Shown in pieces: positions 27,349 to 38,629 of a DNA stretch of 64,000 bases (its first letter is position 1; every line of letters starts with the position of its first letter). A model generated the notes under the pieces. The model saw nothing but the letters and a program-made list of their open reading frames with translations, searched no databases and was not told the DNA's origin. The stretch lies in NCBI GenBank assembly GCA_022819585.1, contig JAJEGY010000035.1, forward strand, positions 1 to 64,000, written 5' to 3'. The stretch is from Dehalococcoidia bacterium. GTDB taxonomy: Bacteria; Chloroflexota; Dehalococcoidia; Lucifugimonadales; Lucifugimonadaceae. The translations under genes and the position numbers were made by a program.

Positions 27349-30300
27349 TCACTCGAGCAACTTGATGCTCAATCTGTATCCACCAGTGGACAGCGATGAC
27401 GACACGACGATGTAAAAATCCTTCGAAGCGACCGCTTGTGCCCTCAATTGGGACGGGTCGCTACCCAGTTCCAACCCATCAGCGTCTTGCAGGCTCAGCA
27501 ACGGGAACTGAAGCCCTTCGGGTGTCAGATCTATCTGATAGGCCTCTCCCTCGGTAGACGTAAATCGGAAGAAATCTCGCTCGCCTTCCAAACCGATGGT
27601 TCCCGACAGGGTTTCACCGATTTCAATCCGAGTTGCGGCTGCGAAATCGTCGCCATGATCGTTTGAGTAATCGAAACGATCAACCGTCACTTCATAGTCT
27701 CCTACGCCAAGGCCCGAAATCCGCACGTAGTGCTTGCCCGATCTCGTCGCCTTCCAGATGAGATTCGAAGCATCGGATTCCTGAAGGTCACCCGCAGCAT
27801 CGTACAACTTAATGTCAGATCTAAGCAGACTACCGAGTTCAACTTCGATCAAATATAGCTGTCCCCGCTCAGCGACGAAACTGAACATATCGTGGTCGCC
27901 GTCGGTGTTACCGCCCACATTCCAACCGAATCCGGCGTCAAGACCGATTATCCCGGAAACCGTCTTGCCCAACGACAACGGCGTCGCGTTCCTGTCATCG
28001 TCGCCGTGGTCATCTCGGTAATCTGAATTAGAAACCGTGAACGTGTACGTTCCTTCGCTATACGCCTGTATGTACACGAAATAATTGCCGGATTCACGTG
28101 CTTGCCATGTGAACCTATTCTCCTCGCTACGTTTCAGTTCGGCGCCTTGCGAGTCGATTAAACGCATGTTGACATGCTCCAAGGTGCCGAGATCAGCCTT
28201 AACCTCGTAAGCCTGACCTGCAACTCCCACGAAAGCGAACGCGTCAAGATCCCAAGAGTTGAGGATGTATCCCGCGGTCGGCTGTCCGATCAGCACCACC
28301 GTCGCCTCGTTATCACGATGATCGTCAACATAGTCGGAAGCATTTAGCGATATCGTGTAGTCGCCGATGTCGTTGCTCCAGATGCGGATAAAATAACGCC
28401 CCGATTCGATCGCCTGCCAAATCAACGGGGACTGTCCTAACGCTATCCTCCCTCTCTGCGCGTTTACTAAGTCGACATAGAAGACGCTGTCATTCTCTGT
28501 TTCGACATTCATCGCAAACGACTGACCCGCTTCCGCATCGAAGTAGAAATAGTCGTCATCAAAGTCTGTGCCGATAGAGCCCGCCACGCTTTCAATGAAC
28601 GTGATCTTGGTTGCCGTTTCCGGCTCGTCGCCATGATCATCGATGTAACTAGAGACCGCAACCGAGATCGAGTACGATCCTTGCTTATCACCAGAGACTT
28701 GCAGGAAGACTTCGCCAGATGATTGCGCTTTCCATACCTGACGGTCACTGATGCTGCCGATACGATTGCGGTTGGTGTCGATGAAATTCACGATCAGGTC
28801 ATTTTGACCAATATCTGGCCTGTATACGTCGCTCAGCGACACGTCTATCTGATAAGCAACACCTTCCTCGACGCTGAATTTGAAGAAGTCACTCTCCCTC
28901 AACAACCCGATTGTGCCCTCGACTGATCCGCCAACCGGTATCTCCGTTGCTGCCTCGAAATCGCTCCCAAAATCATCAACATAATCCGAGACCGAAATCT
29001 CAAACTCGTATGGCAATGGCCCCGCGCCAGCAACCACTAGGTAATGGACGCCGCTACTCGACGGCTCCCACAGCAATGGCGCCGACGTGATGAACTCTTG
29101 CATACCGCTTGGATTGATGACTTGGATTGAGAAAAACGCCCGTTCGTCACCTGTGAAGTCGATCTCGCCCCAAACGCCGTAATTGAGATCCAATTCATAC
29201 ACAAGACCGGGCACAGCGATGAATTGGAAAACGTCCTGGTCGAAAATGGCATTGAACTTCGCATCGAGATTTCCTTCAATGAAACTCCCTATAGCGATCT
29301 CAGTCGCACCCTCCACCCCATCGCTGTGATCATCCACGTCCATGACTGACGGCAACGATCCGACGCATAGACCAATGCCGATCAAAGCGGCGACGCCATG
29401 GCGGTAGCCATCCAGATCAACATCCGTTAACCCGGTTCCAATCAAGCGCGGGAAATCTATGCGCTTCAATACGTGTTCCAAGCAAGCCTCGTCATTGCTC
29501 GTAAGGTGTTCTTCGATGGCCTGATAAGGCTGATGCAGGAATCCAAATAGTGCAACGCTTTTGAATAAGTTGGCGCCAGACTCGCTTCCCAAACATCCCC
29601 ATATGGCAACCTCCCAAGGTTCCGTGTTGCCATCAAAGACCGCTTCGTCAAGAACAATTTCGTAGCGATCCGAACCGATCTCGCTCCGAATGCAATCCCG
29701 CTCTTCCGCCGAGACCGCGTAGACAGCATCACGCCACACAAATCTCGGATTCGGTGCGAAATCGATTGGTATCGCCTCGTAAACCGGGATCGCCCCCAAT
29801 GGAACCCCGTCGGATTGCCCAAATAAAGAACACTCCACAAGGCTCGTAGACATTAATGACCGCCCGCTATTCGGATTGCCCAATGTATCGGTCGCAGCCG
29901 ACTCAATGTAACGGGCGAGACCTGCATAACTCAACACAGCGCGATAGCACGCGTCGATTTCCGCGAGCTCCGACTCAGTGCGCTCACTCGCGGGCGTCAG
30001 ATAGAGAAAAGTAGACAGGTACAGGCCGACCGCGTTCTCGTGCGAAAGACATTCCCAAACTGCCAACTCATGCCGATCTGTTACACGCTCCCTTGATACG
30101 ACGTGTCGAACAAGCATCGCCTCGAAATCATCCGCATCAAGCGCAGACCGGACACATGAAACCTCAACATCGCTTAACGTTTCGAAATACTCATCCCAAA
30201 GCGTCTCGTCATCGACGATCAGTTCTTCCATTTCGACCGCCATCTCCACAACCGCAGTCGGAGTCGGTTCCGGCAAGGGCGTGCTTGTCGGCTCCGGCGT

Positions 30301-30711
30301 GGGAGTATGCAGAGGTGTGCTCGTAGCTGTCGGAGAGGGAGTCTCAGCAGGTTCGGGAGTGTTCGTCGGCGTCGATGTCGGAACGACGATAGTCGCCGTT
30401 GGCGTATTCGTCGGGGCCATCGTAGCCGTCGCCGTCGGTTCCGGCGTGGACGTCGGAACCGCAGATGAAGTTGGTGATGGCTCGGGTGTGGACGTCGGCA
30501 TTGGCGTGCTAGTCGCCGTTTCGATCACTTCCGACGTTGGCGTGATTGTAGGCTCCACCCGAACCACCTGCGCAACGGTCGGCGATGGTCCCACCGTCGG
30601 TTCAACCGGCGTCGGCTCAGCAGTCTCACAAGCCCAAACAGAAACAGCCAACACAAAACCGACAGCGATCACAGTCAATCGCGTCAGGTGGGCGACGAAT
30701 AGACATTTCAT
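27349..30711 (-). CDS. Large lipoprotein with PT-rich linker and six tandem PPC-like domains
   Basis: [13 protein letters not shown] lipobox; [14 protein letters not shown] linker; repeated YVDDHGDDxxxATxxxxGxxVxGxIGLxxDxDFFxF units ending SGxYxxxVSxSDY. Confidence 0.82.
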   Translation of the reverse strand: MKCLFVAHLTRLTVIAVGFVLAVSVWACETAEPTPVEPTVGPSPTVAQVVRVEPTITPTSEVIETATSTPMPTSTPEPSPTSSAVPTSTPEPTATATMAPTNTPTATIVVPTSTPTNTPEPAETPSPTATSTPLHTPTPEPTSTPLPEPTPTAVVEMAVEMEELIVDDETLWDEYFETLSDVEVSCVRSALDADDFEAMLVRHVVSRERVTDRHELAVWECLSHENAVGLYLSTFLYLTPASERTESELAEIDACYRAVLSYAGLARYIESAATDTLGNPNSGRSLMSTSLVECSLFGQSDGVPLGAIPVYEAIPIDFAPNPRFVWRDAVYAVSAEERDCIRSEIGSDRYEIVLDEAVFDGNTEPWEVAIWGCLGSESGANLFKSVALFGFLHQPYQAIEEHLTSNDEACLEHVLKRIDFPRLIGTGLTDVDLDGYRHGVAALIGIGLCVGSLPSVMDVDDHSDGVEGATEIAIGSFIEGNLDAKFNAIFDQDVFQFIAVPGLVYELDLNYGVWGEIDFTGDERAFFSIQVINPSGMQEFITSAPLLWEPSSSGVHYLVVAGAGPLPYEFEISVSDYVDDFGSDFEAATEIPVGGSVEGTIGLLRESDFFKFSVEEGVAYQIDVSLSDVYRPDIGQNDLIVNFIDTNRNRIGSISDRQVWKAQSSGEVFLQVSGDKQGSYSISVAVSSYIDDHGDEPETATKITFIESVAGSIGTDFDDDYFYFDAEAGQSFAMNVETENDSVFYVDLVNAQRGRIALGQSPLIWQAIESGRYFIRIWSNDIGDYTISLNASDYVDDHRDNEATVVLIGQPTAGYILNSWDLDAFAFVGVAGQAYEVKADLGTLEHVNMRLIDSQGAELKRSEENRFTWQARESGNYFVYIQAYSEGTYTFTVSNSDYRDDHGDDDRNATPLSLGKTVSGIIGLDAGFGWNVGGNTDGDHDMFSFVAERGQLYLIEVELGSLLRSDIKLYDAAGDLQESDASNLIWKATRSGKHYVRISGLGVGDYEVTVDRFDYSNDHGDDFAAATRIEIGETLSGTIGLEGERDFFRFTSTEGEAYQIDLTPEGLQFPLLSLQDADGLELGSDPSQLRAQAVASKDFYIVVSSSLSTGGYRLSIKLLE

Positions 30712-30810
30712 GGGCGAAATGAGAACCAGAGGGATACGTCAAGACTCTAAAGCCAAGACGTTCTCATCTACAGCATCGGTGAACTATACGCCCAAATCAG
30801 GCGCAGAGTC

Positions 30811-31683
30811 TCACCCGAGGATATTCGCCATCGCTTCGCCGATATATGCCGGCGACTCAACCACTGTAGCGCCCGCTGCCTCAAGCGCCTTGTTCTTCTC
30901 CGACGCCAACCCGGCCCTGCCGGTGATAATGGCCCCTGCATGGCCCATCCGCTTACCCGGAGGCGCTGTCTGACCCGCAACCGTCGCAACCACTGGCTTC
31001 GTCACATTCTCCTTGATGAACTGGGCCGCAACCTGCTCACGACTTCCACCGATCTCGCCGATCATCACAATCGCCTCAGTCTCATCGTCGTCTTGAAGCT
31101 GCTCCAGTACATCGATGAAGTTCGTACCCGGTATCGGATCGCCGCCAATACCCACACACGTCGACTGTCCCAAATTCACCGCGTTAAGCTGCGCCGCCGC
31201 CTCATACGTCAACGTACCAGACCGCGAGACAACGCCCACATTGCCCGTAGTGACCGCCGCGCCCGGAATAATTCCCAACTTGATCCGCTCTCCGGGATGT
31301 ATCAACCCCGGGCAGTTCGGACCCAGCAACCTAGAACTAGTCCGATCCAGATAGGCCTTCGCCTTCATCATGTCCTGGACCGGCACACCCTCGGTGATAC
31401 ACACTATCAACGACAATCCGGCATCCGCCTGCTCCAAGATCGCATCCACCGCGAACGGCGCTGGCACGAACACTAATCCTGTATTTGCCCCAGTCGCGTC
31501 AACCGCTTCTCTCGCCGTCTCGAAATACGGAATCTCATCCAGAAACTTCATCCCGCCGCGGTTCGGATGCACCGCCGCCACCATGTTCGTCCCATACTCC
31601 ACGATCCGCTCCGCCTGAAACGAACCGTCACGCCCTAAACCCTGCACCAGCAGGCGACAGGGATCTGCAACCAACACCGCCAT
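30811..31683 (-). CDS. sucD: Succinate--CoA ligase subunit alpha
   Basis: [33 protein letters not shown]...[22 protein letters not shown]...[10 protein letters not shown]. Confidence 0.93.
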   Translation of the reverse strand: MAVLVADPCRLLVQGLGRDGSFQAERIVEYGTNMVAAVHPNRGGMKFLDEIPYFETAREAVDATGANTGLVFVPAPFAVDAILEQADAGLSLIVCITEGVPVQDMMKAKAYLDRTSSRLLGPNCPGLIHPGERIKLGIIPGAAVTTGNVGVVSRSGTLTYEAAAQLNAVNLGQSTCVGIGGDPIPGTNFIDVLEQLQDDDETEAIVMIGEIGGSREQVAAQFIKENVTKPVVATVAGQTAPPGKRMGHAGAIITGRAGLASEKNKALEAAGATVVESPAYIGEAMANILG

Positions 31684-32867
31684 TAGTTCGACCCTCCGTT
31701 GCTCATGTTCGCCAGCTTGTCGCGCAACACAATCGCCGCACTAGCCATATCGGGGGCGGGCGTAATATCCATCCCCGACTCCTCGAACAGCTGCAAACCT
31801 TCTTCCGCATTCGTCCCCCGCATCGCCGCAACTACGGGCTTCGTCGACCCTACCTCGCGCGCCGCATTGATCACACCGGTGGCCACAACATCCGACCTCG
31901 CAATCCCCGCAAACAGGTTCACCAGAATAATCTCGACATCCGGATCCGACACGATGATCTTGAAGGCATGCTCAATCCGGTCGAGATCAGCCGAGCCGCC
32001 GATGTCGAGGAAATTCGCCGGTTCCGCGCCTGCCCACTTCGTGATGTCCATCGTCGCCATCGCCAGACCCGCACCATTCACCATGCAGCCAACACGACCA
32101 CCTTCCAGCTTCACATAGGCCAGATCGAACTCCGACGCCTCCCGCTCCAACGGGTCCATCTGCTCGGGATCATGCCACTCCCGCAACTCCCGATGCCTGA
32201 ACATCGCATCGTCGTCAATCCCCACCTTCGCATCCAGAGCCAGTATCTCGCCATCCTCGGTCTCGATCAACGGATTGATCTCGACCAACGAGCAGTCCTT
32301 ATCTGTAAACAGCCGATACGCGTTGGCGATCAACGCGCTAGCAGGCCGAATCAACGCCGACGGAAAACCCAGAGCCAGCGCAGCATCCCTGGCCCGATAT
32401 GGCAGCAATCCGATCAATGGATCGCCCACGATCCGAACGATCTTCTCCGGATGCTCCTCAGCCACCTGCTCAATCTCAACACCACCTTCACGCGTCGCAA
32501 TAATCGTCGGCGCTCCCTCATCGCCATCCATCACGATCGAGACGTAATACTCGTGCTTGATGTCCGCCGCTGGAGTGACCATCACTTTGCTTACCGGCAC
32601 CCCATTCGGACCCGTCTGATGCGTAACCATCCTTGTCCCCAACATCCCCTTAGCAGCCTCAACAGCATCATCCACAGTTGCCGCAAACTTCACACCACCA
32701 GCCTTGCCACGACCACCAGCATGAACCTGCGCCTTCACTATCACCGGGCATCCCAGATCCTTAGCGGCATCACGAGCCTCATCCGCCGATTCCACGATCC
32801 GCCAAGGCAGAACCGGTATCCCGTATTCCTTGAACAGTTCCTTGGCTTGATATTCGTGAAGATTCAT
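31683..32867 (-). CDS. sucC: Succinate--CoA ligase (ADP-forming) subunit beta
   Basis: [60 protein letters not shown]; 1-nt overlap with sucD. Confidence 0.95.
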   Translation of the reverse strand: MNLHEYQAKELFKEYGIPVLPWRIVESADEARDAAKDLGCPVIVKAQVHAGGRGKAGGVKFAATVDDAVEAAKGMLGTRMVTHQTGPNGVPVSKVMVTPAADIKHEYYVSIVMDGDEGAPTIIATREGGVEIEQVAEEHPEKIVRIVGDPLIGLLPYRARDAALALGFPSALIRPASALIANAYRLFTDKDCSLVEINPLIETEDGEILALDAKVGIDDDAMFRHRELREWHDPEQMDPLEREASEFDLAYVKLEGGRVGCMVNGAGLAMATMDITKWAGAEPANFLDIGGSADLDRIEHAFKIIVSDPDVEIILVNLFAGIARSDVVATGVINAAREVGSTKPVVAAMRGTNAEEGLQLFEESGMDITPAPDMASAAIVLRDKLANMSNGGSN

Positions 32868-32980
32868 CCGTGACGGCGTGGTTGTGGGTCGCGACGACTC
32901 ATCGATTCTAGATGACGCGTTTTTCGCAATTGTTAACCGACGCGTTCAGACCACTCGATATCCAATCCAGACACGACGAA

Positions 32981-33877
32981 CTAAACCAGCAATCCCACCT
33001 CCCGCAACACTGCTTCAATCTCTGCCCGCGCCTCGTCAGAAACCGGCGCTAACGGCCTGCGCGCATCGCCATACTCCCAACCAAGCATCGACAACGCAAT
33101 CTTCGGCGCACCGATCGTCTGCATCACGGTCACATTCAACTTCGACGCGACCCTCTGCAACTCAACGGCCCTCGTGTAATCCCCACGGAAACCCGCGCTC
33201 ACGATGTCCATGCACAACGCCGGAGCGATATTCCCCAGCAACATGCATGCACCATCACATCCGATCATCGTCCCGAACGCCAGCAACGCGCCGCTGCAGT
33301 TCCACTTCCTCACCCCATCTGGAATCTTAGGCAAGACCTGCTGCTCGAACAGGATCGAGTGGTCCGTGATGTAAGCGAACACATTATCCATCCCGCACAA
33401 CTCAGCAATCACTGGCGGCGGAGCAGCCGGATCACCCCCGCGAGCAAACGTCTGATGGATAACCACTACTGGCACCGGACATCGCGACGTCACCTCCCCG
33501 TAGTACCTAACCAAATCCGACGGAGCCATCCCCCGAGGTATCCGCATCCGAATGAAGTCAGCACCGGCATTCGCATAGTTCTCCGACAACCGCAAAGTCT
33601 CTCGCGCCGACCTCTCATCCACTCCCGCAATCACAAACTTCTGGCCCTCATGCGATGAAGTCACCACCTTAACCGTCTCCAACCTCTCCGCCTCGCTCAA
33701 CATCGTCTCCTCGCCATTAGCCGTCACTACAACAAACCCGGACAACGGCGTCTCCAACCATCTTCCAACGTTCCGTTCCAGAGCCCCGAAATCGACCGAC
33801 TGCTCCTCGTCATCCTTGTACGGCGTCGGCGTCGGCGCCACTACTATCGGCTGGTCGGATGATGGTATCGTTGACAT
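32981..33877 (-). CDS. Dihydrodipicolinate synthase/DapA family protein
   Basis: DFGALERNVGRWLETPLSGFVVVTANGEETMLSEAERLETVKVV...; DapA-type TIM barrel pattern. Confidence 0.82.
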   Translation of the reverse strand: MSTIPSSDQPIVVAPTPTPYKDDEEQSVDFGALERNVGRWLETPLSGFVVVTANGEETMLSEAERLETVKVVTSSHEGQKFVIAGVDERSARETLRLSENYANAGADFIRMRIPRGMAPSDLVRYYGEVTSRCPVPVVVIHQTFARGGDPAAPPPVIAELCGMDNVFAYITDHSILFEQQVLPKIPDGVRKWNCSGALLAFGTMIGCDGACMLLGNIAPALCMDIVSAGFRGDYTRAVELQRVASKLNVTVMQTIGAPKIALSMLGWEYGDARRPLAPVSDEARAEIEAVLREVGLLV

Positions 33878-33909
33878 ATCGAGTTGGCCCTTTGCGCTAG
33901 CTCTGCGAG

Positions 33910-34758
33910 ATGCAAGCGAGTCTAACCTTGTTCGCCAAACGCTTCATCACATCACCTTCTCATCTTTTGCCGCCCGCGCTCGCCATCCTCTCGGTAGCTC
34001 TGATGGCATGCGGATCAGGTGATGAACCGGAGCAACTCGTAGAGGTCAAAACCACGGAAATAACCACTTCCGACTCCGTCAACGAACCCGCGCCTACGAC
34101 AGCACCGGTCCCGCAACCCACCTCCCCTCTGACTGCAACTACGGCACCTCCTGCAACTGTCACGCCTCAACCAACACAAGCACCGACCGCAACTACAGAA
34201 CCCACGCCTGAACCCCCATACTGGACTCAGATCGGCATCCGCGACGCCATCGAAAAATATCCGCCCCTAAACGAACGCACCGACTACGCCCTCCGAAACA
34301 ACCAAGAGTGGCTGAACGGCGAACCCACCTCGATAAAGGAGCTCCAAGACGCCGGTCAGATCGTCCTGATCGACTTCTGGACCTACACTTGATACAACTG
34401 CGAGAACACGTGGCCGGCCCTGAGGGCATGGCATGAGAGCTACAAAGACCACGGGCTCACCATCCTCGGAGTTCACACTCCCGAGTTCGAATTCGAAAAG
34501 AAAATCGAAAACGTGCGCGAAGCCGCCGAAGAAAACGACCTAGACTGGCTCATCGTCCAAGACAACGACTTCTCCACCTGGCGCTACTTCAACAACCGCT
34601 ACTGGCCCGCCAAATACATCCTCGACACCAACAACAACCTCCGCTTCCAACACTTCGGCGAAGGAAAATACGCGGAGACCGAGCAGGTAATTCGACTGCT
34701 TCTGACCGAAGCCGGGAATGATGTTGCGGGGATTGAGCCGACGTATCCTCTCAACTGA
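33910..34758 (+). CDS. Candidate selenoprotein: thioredoxin/TlpA-like (DipZ C-domain-like) lipoprotein with in-frame TGA at 34390-34392
   Basis: Lipobox LSVALMAC; PT-rich linker; IVLIDFWTYT-[TGA]-YNCENTWPALRAWHESYKDHGLTILGVHTPEFEFEK. Homology continues in the same frame (33910 and 34513 share frame) through ...DWLIVQDNDFSTWRYFNNRYWPAKYILDTNNNLRFQHFGEGKY. Confidence 0.75.
34413..34432 (+). promoter_or_regulatory. Candidate bacterial SECIS hairpin downstream of the TGA
   Basis: GCC-G-GCCC-TGA-GGGC-AT-GGC: 7 bp over two stem segments, 3-nt loop containing G, loop about 29 nt after the TGA. Confidence 0.45.
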
Positions 34759-34784
34759 ACCCGGTGGTGCCTCGGTAGTCGATT

Positions 34785-35486
34785 ATGGCCAGAATCCAGA
34801 AATATCCAGGAAGGACAGACGGTGGTTATACACGCATCGTGGGCGACGCTGCGCTGGGGAAGTTGTTGTCACGAACGCAGTCGGCGATCATCGCCGCAGG
34901 TACCGAATTGGAAAAAACCGTCTACGCGGAAGTAGAAAAACAGGGACGAGCCGTCACAGACTTGGATGCTTTTCTAGACGCGCCAACTTCAGTTCTAGGC
35001 GCTTACCTCGTCAACAAGCGGTCAATCAAAAGGTCTAGGCGCGTCCGGATGGGTCGCTCTGAACCTGATTTGGTCATATTCGATACGGGTCAAAGACATG
35101 TTTACATAGTCGAACTCAAAGATGGCGATATGTTCGACACAAAAAAGGTAGATGGCGAGTTGAACACGTTAATCACGTTTCAAAACGCGATATCACCCCA
35201 TATCCCTTACATGACCTCGATCCATTTTTGTTCATTCAATCAAACTGACAAAGCGCAAATCATCAGCGGATTCAAAGGAAAGATCGACGAAAACCAAGCG
35301 ATGACAGGTGCCGAACTTTGTCAGATATTACAAATCGATTACGAGACAATCCTGCAGCAGCGGCAGAGCGATGCAACCGCAAATCGCGCATTTTTCATCA
35401 ACGAATTGCTTAAAGACCCCACGATTCGAAAGGACATCATCGAGATTTTGGTCTCTGCGATTGAGACTTCAAAAACATCGCGATGA
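34785..35486 (+). CDS. Putative type II restriction endonuclease (PD-(D/E)xK)
   Basis: SEPDLVIFDTGQRHVYIVELKDGDMFDTKKVDGELNTL: PD-x(n)-ELK nuclease motif; adjacent to a DNA methyltransferase. Confidence 0.65.
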   Translation: MARIQKYPGRTDGGYTRIVGDAALGKLLSRTQSAIIAAGTELEKTVYAEVEKQGRAVTDLDAFLDAPTSVLGAYLVNKRSIKRSRRVRMGRSEPDLVIFDTGQRHVYIVELKDGDMFDTKKVDGELNTLITFQNAISPHIPYMTSIHFCSFNQTDKAQIISGFKGKIDENQAMTGAELCQILQIDYETILQQRQSDATANRAFFINELLKDPTIRKDIIEILVSAIETSKTSR

Positions 35487-35531
35487 TGGTCTAGTAGGAA
35501 CATCCGACGCGCCAGCGTCTAGACTCCCCCA

Positions 35532-36227
35532 ATGACCGTCTACTCTAACGAACGAGCCTTCACAATCCCTCAAAGCTCCCTTCCTGACGGGTTACTCACC
35601 GACCAGCGTGTAACCATGGACGGCCTCACTCTAATGTCGCAACTCCCCGACGACTCCATCGCCGCCGCATTCTTCGACCCCCAGTACCGAGGCGTCCTCG
35701 ACAAACTCAACTACGGCAACGAAGGCGTCCTCCGAGGCAAGCAACGCTCGGCCCTTCCCCAGATGTCATCCGACACCATCGCCGAATTCATCCGAAACAT
35801 CCACCGCGTCCTAGGTCCCAGCGGACACCTCTTCCTCTGGATCGACAAGTTCCACCTCTGCTCCGGCATCGACGACTGGACCCTCGAAACCACCCTCGAA
35901 ATCGTAGACCTCATCACCTGGAACAAATCCCGCATCGGAATGGGCTACCGCACCCGCCGCACAGCCGAATACCTCATAGTCCTCCAAAAAGCCCCGAAAC
36001 GGGCCAAAGGCATCTGGACCAGCCACAACATCCCCGACGTCTGGGAAGAAAAAGCCCCCTCATTAAAAGGTGTCCACCCCAAACCGGTTGAACTCCAGCG
36101 AGCCTTAATCGAAGCTACAACCGCGCCCGATGATCCGGTTTTGGATCCTGCCGCGGGGAGTTTCAGTGTGCTTAAGGCGTGTCAGTTGGCGGGACGGACG
36201 TTTGTGGGGTGTGATGTGAATGGGTGA
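35532..36227 (+). CDS. Site-specific DNA methyltransferase (DPQY motif)
   Basis: [69 protein letters not shown]. Confidence 0.85.
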   Translation: MTVYSNERAFTIPQSSLPDGLLTDQRVTMDGLTLMSQLPDDSIAAAFFDPQYRGVLDKLNYGNEGVLRGKQRSALPQMSSDTIAEFIRNIHRVLGPSGHLFLWIDKFHLCSGIDDWTLETTLEIVDLITWNKSRIGMGYRTRRTAEYLIVLQKAPKRAKGIWTSHNIPDVWEEKAPSLKGVHPKPVELQRALIEATTAPDDPVLDPAAGSFSVLKACQLAGRTFVGCDVNG

Positions 36228-36366
36228 AACTGCTGGACGAGAACGTTACGACCACAACTTCCAGATGAAATGCAGCTGCGGTACATGCAATCTCCTCGAG
36301 GCCAAAATCAACAAGAATGCGAAGGCATTAACCATCAGTTGTTTAGACCCGTTCCGGCAATCTTAA
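36220..36366 (+). CDS. Small Cys-rich ORF overlapping the methyltransferase stop; weakly reminiscent of Mu Com zinc-finger proteins
   Basis: Own translation: [48 protein letters not shown]. Shorter than the ORF-track cutoff. Confidence 0.3.
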   Translation: MGETAGRERYDHNFQMKCSCGTCNLLEAKINKNAKALTISCLDPFRQS

Positions 36367-36422
36367 GGTCAGTTAGCGATGCTCTTCAATATGACCCGAC
36401 TAGCCAGCGGACTTGAACCAGA

Positions 36423-37178
36423 TCATTCCTCATCGGTTAATTCTTCGACTTTGTTTCGCAGTATCTGCTTTACGAAATCCGGTAACGTCTGCTGTGCATA
36501 TCTAGCTAATCTGACTAACTCTTCGTGTTCACCCACTTCATGGCCAGCCCAAATAAGTTCCAACCGTTTGACAAGTCGAAGCGCGACGTGATCGTATCTG
36601 CTGGGCGTTGCCCAATAGCATGAACGACACACCTCTTCTAAACGGTCATCTGTCCAATTCCTGCAATGTTCACACGACCATGATTTCGCTCGGTTGCACG
36701 AACCACATAGCAACATGAATTCCTCAGGTGGGGATTGTTCATCATCGCCTGCAACCTCATATGGGACACGATGATCAATCTGCAGATAACGAGGCTCGTA
36801 TTCGATCGAAAAGATCCCGCAACGTGATCCTAGCGTCTCTACGAGAGTGCTCTTGAGATTTTTCGGCCATGCTTGACGTCCACGTAGCTGGCCAGCCCGT
36901 ACGTCGTTTGGATCGCCAAACCGATAGGCCCCAATTTGTCTGCCATCTGAACCAGTTACATTAAAAGTCTCCAAAGGGATGCCAAGTTCTCGAACATCAC
37001 GCGCTGCTCGCGGAGGATGGTTATATCCATACGTATCCCGCAAATCTTCCGTAGTGATTGACCCATGTTCCAAAATGTGATCAATTACCGTTTTCGCACG
37101 TTTGGTTTTAACAGAATTCAAGAGTCGAAGGAAATCATCGGGAAGGTTTGAAGTACGTTGTTGATCTTCACTTGGCAT
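36423..37178 (-). CDS. HNH endonuclease, probable type II restriction enzyme
   Basis: EYEPRYLQIDHRVPYEVAGDDEQSPPEEFMLLCGSCNRAKSWSCEHCRNW: HNH core plus Cys pairs; adjacent to a Dam-type methylase. Confidence 0.75.
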   Translation of the reverse strand: MPSEDQQRTSNLPDDFLRLLNSVKTKRAKTVIDHILEHGSITTEDLRDTYGYNHPPRAARDVRELGIPLETFNVTGSDGRQIGAYRFGDPNDVRAGQLRGRQAWPKNLKSTLVETLGSRCGIFSIEYEPRYLQIDHRVPYEVAGDDEQSPPEEFMLLCGSCNRAKSWSCEHCRNWTDDRLEEVCRSCYWATPSRYDHVALRLVKRLELIWAGHEVGEHEELVRLARYAQQTLPDFVKQILRNKVEELTDEE

Positions 37179-37189
37179 ACTCTTTAACT

Positions 37190-38095
37190 CTATTGAAATA
37201 TCAGTTGAGTCGTTGCAGCAGGTTTGCGAGTCGCGCCGAGCGCTTGAAGTGCGGGAGAGATATAAAGCGATTCGTACGTTAACTCTGATCGCCCCAGTAA
37301 GGTGGCTTGTGTTGACCTGCCTGCCGATATTTCCACTCGAACGAGATCGAGATGGGCCGGTAACGGTTCACCGTAGACTCGGTCGCCGGTACGGCCATCG
37401 TAAGAGACAGCGAATGGAATATTCCGGTCATTTAGTTCCGCCAATTGGACACAAAACTCTTCGTGATCGAATTCTGGCAGATAACGGCGGTCACGTTGTC
37501 CCCGAACACCTTGGTACGGTGGGTCCATGTAAATAAAATCCCGTTCTTCGCACTCACGCAGCACTTTTTTGTAGTCCCAAGCCGTGAGTCTCGCTCTGTC
37601 ATGAAAAAGTTGTGAGGTGCGAGTTATTCGTCTGCACATCTCCGCCGGCCTAGCCCCCTTCCGTCGGTTGTCTGGAGTGTTGTTGAACTCTCCTCCGGCG
37701 TTGTAGCGAATTGCTGCCTTTACGCACCTAGCCAGCAAATACAAAAAATCCGCCGGTTCTTGCCGTTGATTAAAGCGATCTCGAACTTTGTCGAAAAACG
37801 CTCGCTCGCGTCCAAGTTGCTCAACCCACATTGCAGTGTATTGGTCGCCTAATTCCCTGGGATGGTCAATAATCTGTTGCCAAAGTGTCATCAACGCCAA
37901 ATGTGCGTCGTTTAGCCAAAACTCACCGGCGCGATTGCGATCAGCGACCGCAATGGACATCGCTGCTGAACCTGCAAATGGTTCGACGAATCTTGACATT
38001 CTCTTTGGAAGGTGATCTAAGATGATCGGCGCGATTCTGCGTTTGCTACCTTGGTACGGTATTGGTTGAGGTAACATCTTGCTTCTGTAATTCAT
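37190..38095 (-). CDS. DNA adenine methylase (D12 class / Dam family)
   Basis: PIPYQGSKRRIAPIILDHLP...FVEPFAGSAAMSIAVADR...DFIYMDPPYQGVRGQRD. Confidence 0.9.
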   Translation of the reverse strand: MNYRSKMLPQPIPYQGSKRRIAPIILDHLPKRMSRFVEPFAGSAAMSIAVADRNRAGEFWLNDAHLALMTLWQQIIDHPRELGDQYTAMWVEQLGRERAFFDKVRDRFNQRQEPADFLYLLARCVKAAIRYNAGGEFNNTPDNRRKGARPAEMCRRITRTSQLFHDRARLTAWDYKKVLRECEERDFIYMDPPYQGVRGQRDRRYLPEFDHEEFCVQLAELNDRNIPFAVSYDGRTGDRVYGEPLPAHLDLVRVEISAGRSTQATLLGRSELTYESLYISPALQALGATRKPAATTQLIFQ

Positions 38096-38155
38096 AGGAA
38101 TTTCGGTTTCAATTCGGGTTCTCGATGGTAAACCTTCAGGAGCGACTTTCAGTCC

Positions 38156-38347
38156 TCATTTTTCGCCGAAGATCTGCAACAGCGCAACTATCGCAGCCAC
38201 TTCAGCAATCCCTACGCCAACCAACCACATCACTAGACGAGATTGTAGACGCTCAAGGTCGGCCTTAGTCGCTAGATGTTCATATTGACCTTCAAGCCGG
38301 CTGGCTCTCTGCTCCACCTTCGACAAACGTTGTTCAACTGAGACCAT
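38156..38347 (-). CDS. Small coiled-coil membrane protein
   Basis: MVSVEQRLSKVEQRASRLEGQYEHLATKADLERLQSRLVMWLVGVGIAEVAAIVALLQIFGEK: heptad-rich N-terminus plus one TM. Confidence 0.6.
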   Translation of the reverse strand: MVSVEQRLSKVEQRASRLEGQYEHLATKADLERLQSRLVMWLVGVGIAEVAAIVALLQIFGEK

Positions 38348-38629
38348 GTTTCCTTAATCACCTTTTCCTAGCGGGTCATCCGTTTATATCTGGATCAATC
38401 GCAACTGTGTTGGACACATTGCGGGTGTGCGGTTTTGCAACTGTCATCCCTTGATGGTTTATTCGAATTACCTCTAGTGTATCAACAATTCTCGCTTCCT
38501 CAAGATCCAATGTCACAAGCCAGAATCCTTCGTTTCACATCCCGCCGTCAAAGATCGCTGACCCCATCATCTCACCCCATATATCCTTAACCACGCAAAA
38601 ACAACCACCATCACAACCCACCTAACCCC

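Noticed and set aside
31485-32873. 462-aa + strand ORF
   Set aside because: Antisense shadow of sucCD; Arg/His/Asn-rich with no recognisable domains.
34390-34392. TGA as a simple nonsense mutation (pseudogene)
   Set aside because: Not excluded, but less likely: it falls exactly on the catalytic Cys codon, and the frame stays open with conserved sequence on both sides.
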